From an uncultured bacterium (GTDB lineage: Bacteria > Methylomirabilota > Methylomirabilia > Rokubacteriales > CSP1-6), in NCBI GenBank assembly GCA_946479205.1, contig CAMLFJ010000027.1:1-13474 (forward strand): a stretch of DNA of 13,474 bases, read 5' to 3'. The notes below the pieces were generated by a model. That model searched no databases, was not told the DNA's origin, and saw only the letters and a program-made list of their open reading frames with translations. Positions 12,436 to 13,474 of this stretch are shown one piece after another; position 1 is the stretch's first letter; the number at the start of each line of letters is the position of its first letter. The translations under genes and the position numbers were made by a program.

Positions 12436-13474
12436 GACTCCCAGAACCGCCGCTCGGCTTCGCGCGGGGCGGCTTCCACGCGGCACTGCCGGTCGAGGAT
12501 CATCGTGCGGCGCCGGGCCGTGTCGTAGGCCGGCCAGTCGCCGATGCCCGGGTGCCCCGGCCGTCCGGTGCGCGCGAAGGCGATCCACGCGTCCTGGATC
12601 TGCCCGGCCAGCGCGTGCGCCGCCGGCCCCTTGCCGGTGAACGGACGGATGAGCGGATGCTCGAAGGTGCCGAAGAGAAAGGGCAGCTCGAGCGCGTGAC
12701 AGGCGCCGAAGAGCCCGCCCATCGCGGGTGAGGGCCACGTGAAGAGGTAGGCGTAGGTCTCGGGCTGATGCGCCGCCTGCAGTCCGGCGAGCCGCATCGC
12801 GGGGTGCCGCATGGTCCGATCGGACTCGATGGCGAACCACAGGTCGCCCGGCTCGGCGCGCTCGCCGCGGGCGGCCCGCGCGTCCCGGTAGACCGCGATG
12901 GCCCGCCGCGCCGCCTCCGTCCCGCCGGGAATCGCCTCCGCGCACCGGGCGAGGAGCTGGGCCTCGTCGAGCGTGGTCGCCTCCGGATCCAGCGGGGCGA
13001 AGAGCCGGGCCTCGTCCAGGTTGGTGCCGATCAGCAGCGAGATGCCGCGGGCCTCTCCATCGCGGATCGCGGCGAGGGGATCGCGGGGGATCACGTCGCC
13101 GTCGATCACCGGCTGGAAGGGCAGGCCGCGGGTGCGCAGCGCGCGGAGCGCGGCCATGTCCGGCGTGGCGGGAGCGCGGCGCCTCTCTCCGCGCCGCCGG
13201 AGCAGACTCAGCAGCCCGCGCGAGATCGGCGTGACGACGCCGCCGAAGCGGCGGCGCGCCAGCGAGAGGCCGAGAAAGGCGGCGCCCGCCGCGCGCTGGC
13301 CGGCGGGGGAGAGCGTGCCGAGGACGTGGTGCTCGCCCAGCAGGAGATCCATGAAGAGGCGCCGCTGGGCCGCGAGCAGGCGCGCGGGGTCGGCGGCGCG
13401 CAGCTCTTCCGGCGAGCCCACCCCGATGTCCGCGAGCACCCGATCGGTGAGACGCGCGGCGACGTCGCGCGGCC
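12411..13474 (-). CDS. Carboxylesterase type B family protein (C-terminal part; N-terminus off window)
   Basis: An alpha/beta-hydrolase of the carboxylesterase/para-nitrobenzyl esterase type. The frame runs from the right window edge to TAG at 12411-12413, leaving about 353 residues; the true start and the GESAG nucleophile motif lie beyond 13474. What remains is typical: PVIDGDVIP around the middle, LLIGTNLDEARLF with the acidic triad residue, TYAYLFTWPSP, and GACHALELPFLFG with the catalytic His, then IQDAWIAFARTGRPGHPG and WPAYD near the end. The GTG at 13439 should not be taken as the start because the coding frame continues upstream of it without a stop. The substrate is some carboxylic ester. 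It is probably unrelated to PHA depolymerases, which differ in sequence. It converges on the SDR gene. Confidence 0.85.
   Translation of the reverse strand, partial: PRDVAARLTDRVLADIGVGSPEELRAADPARLLAAQRRLFMDLLLGEHHVLGTLSPAGQRAAGAAFLGLSLARRRFGGVVTPISRGLLSLLRRRGERRRAPATPDMAALRALRTRGLPFQPVIDGDVIPRDPLAAIRDGEARGISLLIGTNLDEARLFAPLDPEATTLDEAQLLARCAEAIPGGTEAARRAIAVYRDARAARGERAEPGDLWFAIESDRTMRHPAMRLAGLQAAHQPETYAYLFTWPSPAMGGLFGACHALELPFLFGTFEHPLIRPFTGKGPAAHALAGQIQDAWIAFARTGRPGHPGIGDWPAYDTARRRTMILDRQCRVEAAPREAERRFWESLPPEAGA

Noticed and set aside
1..13474. CRISPR arrays, tRNA or rRNA genes, insertion sequences, prophage or attachment sites
   Set aside because: No spaced direct repeats, no transposase or integrase reading frame and no RNA-gene signature were seen by reading both strands. 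A covariance-model search could still find a small RNA.

Overview
The window is about 13.5 kb of bacterial chromosome with very high GC (about two thirds or more by eye) and dense coding. No rRNA, tRNA, CRISPR array, insertion sequence or phage gene is visible. The gene content (class III-type polyhydroxyalkanoate (PHA) synthase, a Bacillus-type FadR, a luciferase-like oxidoreductase, several fatty-acyl-CoA genes) suits a free-living soil or sediment bacterium. A Rokubacteria/Methylomirabilota-like or Binatota-like lineage is my guess; I cannot prove it from the sequence.

Layout. Left, minus strand: the N-terminal part of a lipoprotein-type signal peptide peptidase SppA (1-430, cut by the window edge) and a luciferase-like (LLM) flavin oxidoreductase (472-1407). 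Plus strand: a tandem PilZ protein (1500-2141), then a fatty-acid operon made of a FadR-like TetR regulator, an enoyl-CoA hydratase, an SDR dehydrogenase and an SCP2 lipid-binding protein (2189-4679), closed by a strong hairpin. Next is a PHA operon with its own promoter: phaC, a short phaE-like subunit and a phaJ-like MaoC hydratase with a hydrophobic tail (4795-7041). It is followed by phaR (7122-7622), which converges on a phasin gene on the minus strand (7667-8122). The phasin promoter lies back-to-back with that of a third plus-strand operon: two different acyl-CoA synthetases and a second SDR (8274-12347). A carboxylesterase on the minus strand (12411 to the right edge, N-terminus missing) closes the window.

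How the genes fit together (inference from families and order). The two synthetases would activate fatty acids to acyl-CoA. The hydratase, SDR and SCP2 protein would process or carry acyl-CoA intermediates. The MaoC/PhaJ protein would turn 2-enoyl-CoA into (R)-3-hydroxyacyl-CoA, which PhaC/PhaE polymerises. PhaR and the phasin would manage granules, and FadR would sense acyl-CoA. The block from 2138 to 12347 therefore reads as one fatty-acid-to-PHA island with two dedicated regulators.

Regulatory DNA is unusually legible for so GC-rich a sequence. Six sigma70-like promoters with 17-18 bp spacers can be placed. Most carry a short dyad in or beside the promoter, and three put the -10 box only 8-10 nt before the start codon, suggesting leaderless or near-leaderless mRNAs. 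The most unusual protein features are a threefold tryptophan repeat in the PhaE-like subunit, the hydrophobic tail on the PhaJ-like protein, and a second SDR whose conserved N-terminal residues lie upstream of any canonical start codon.
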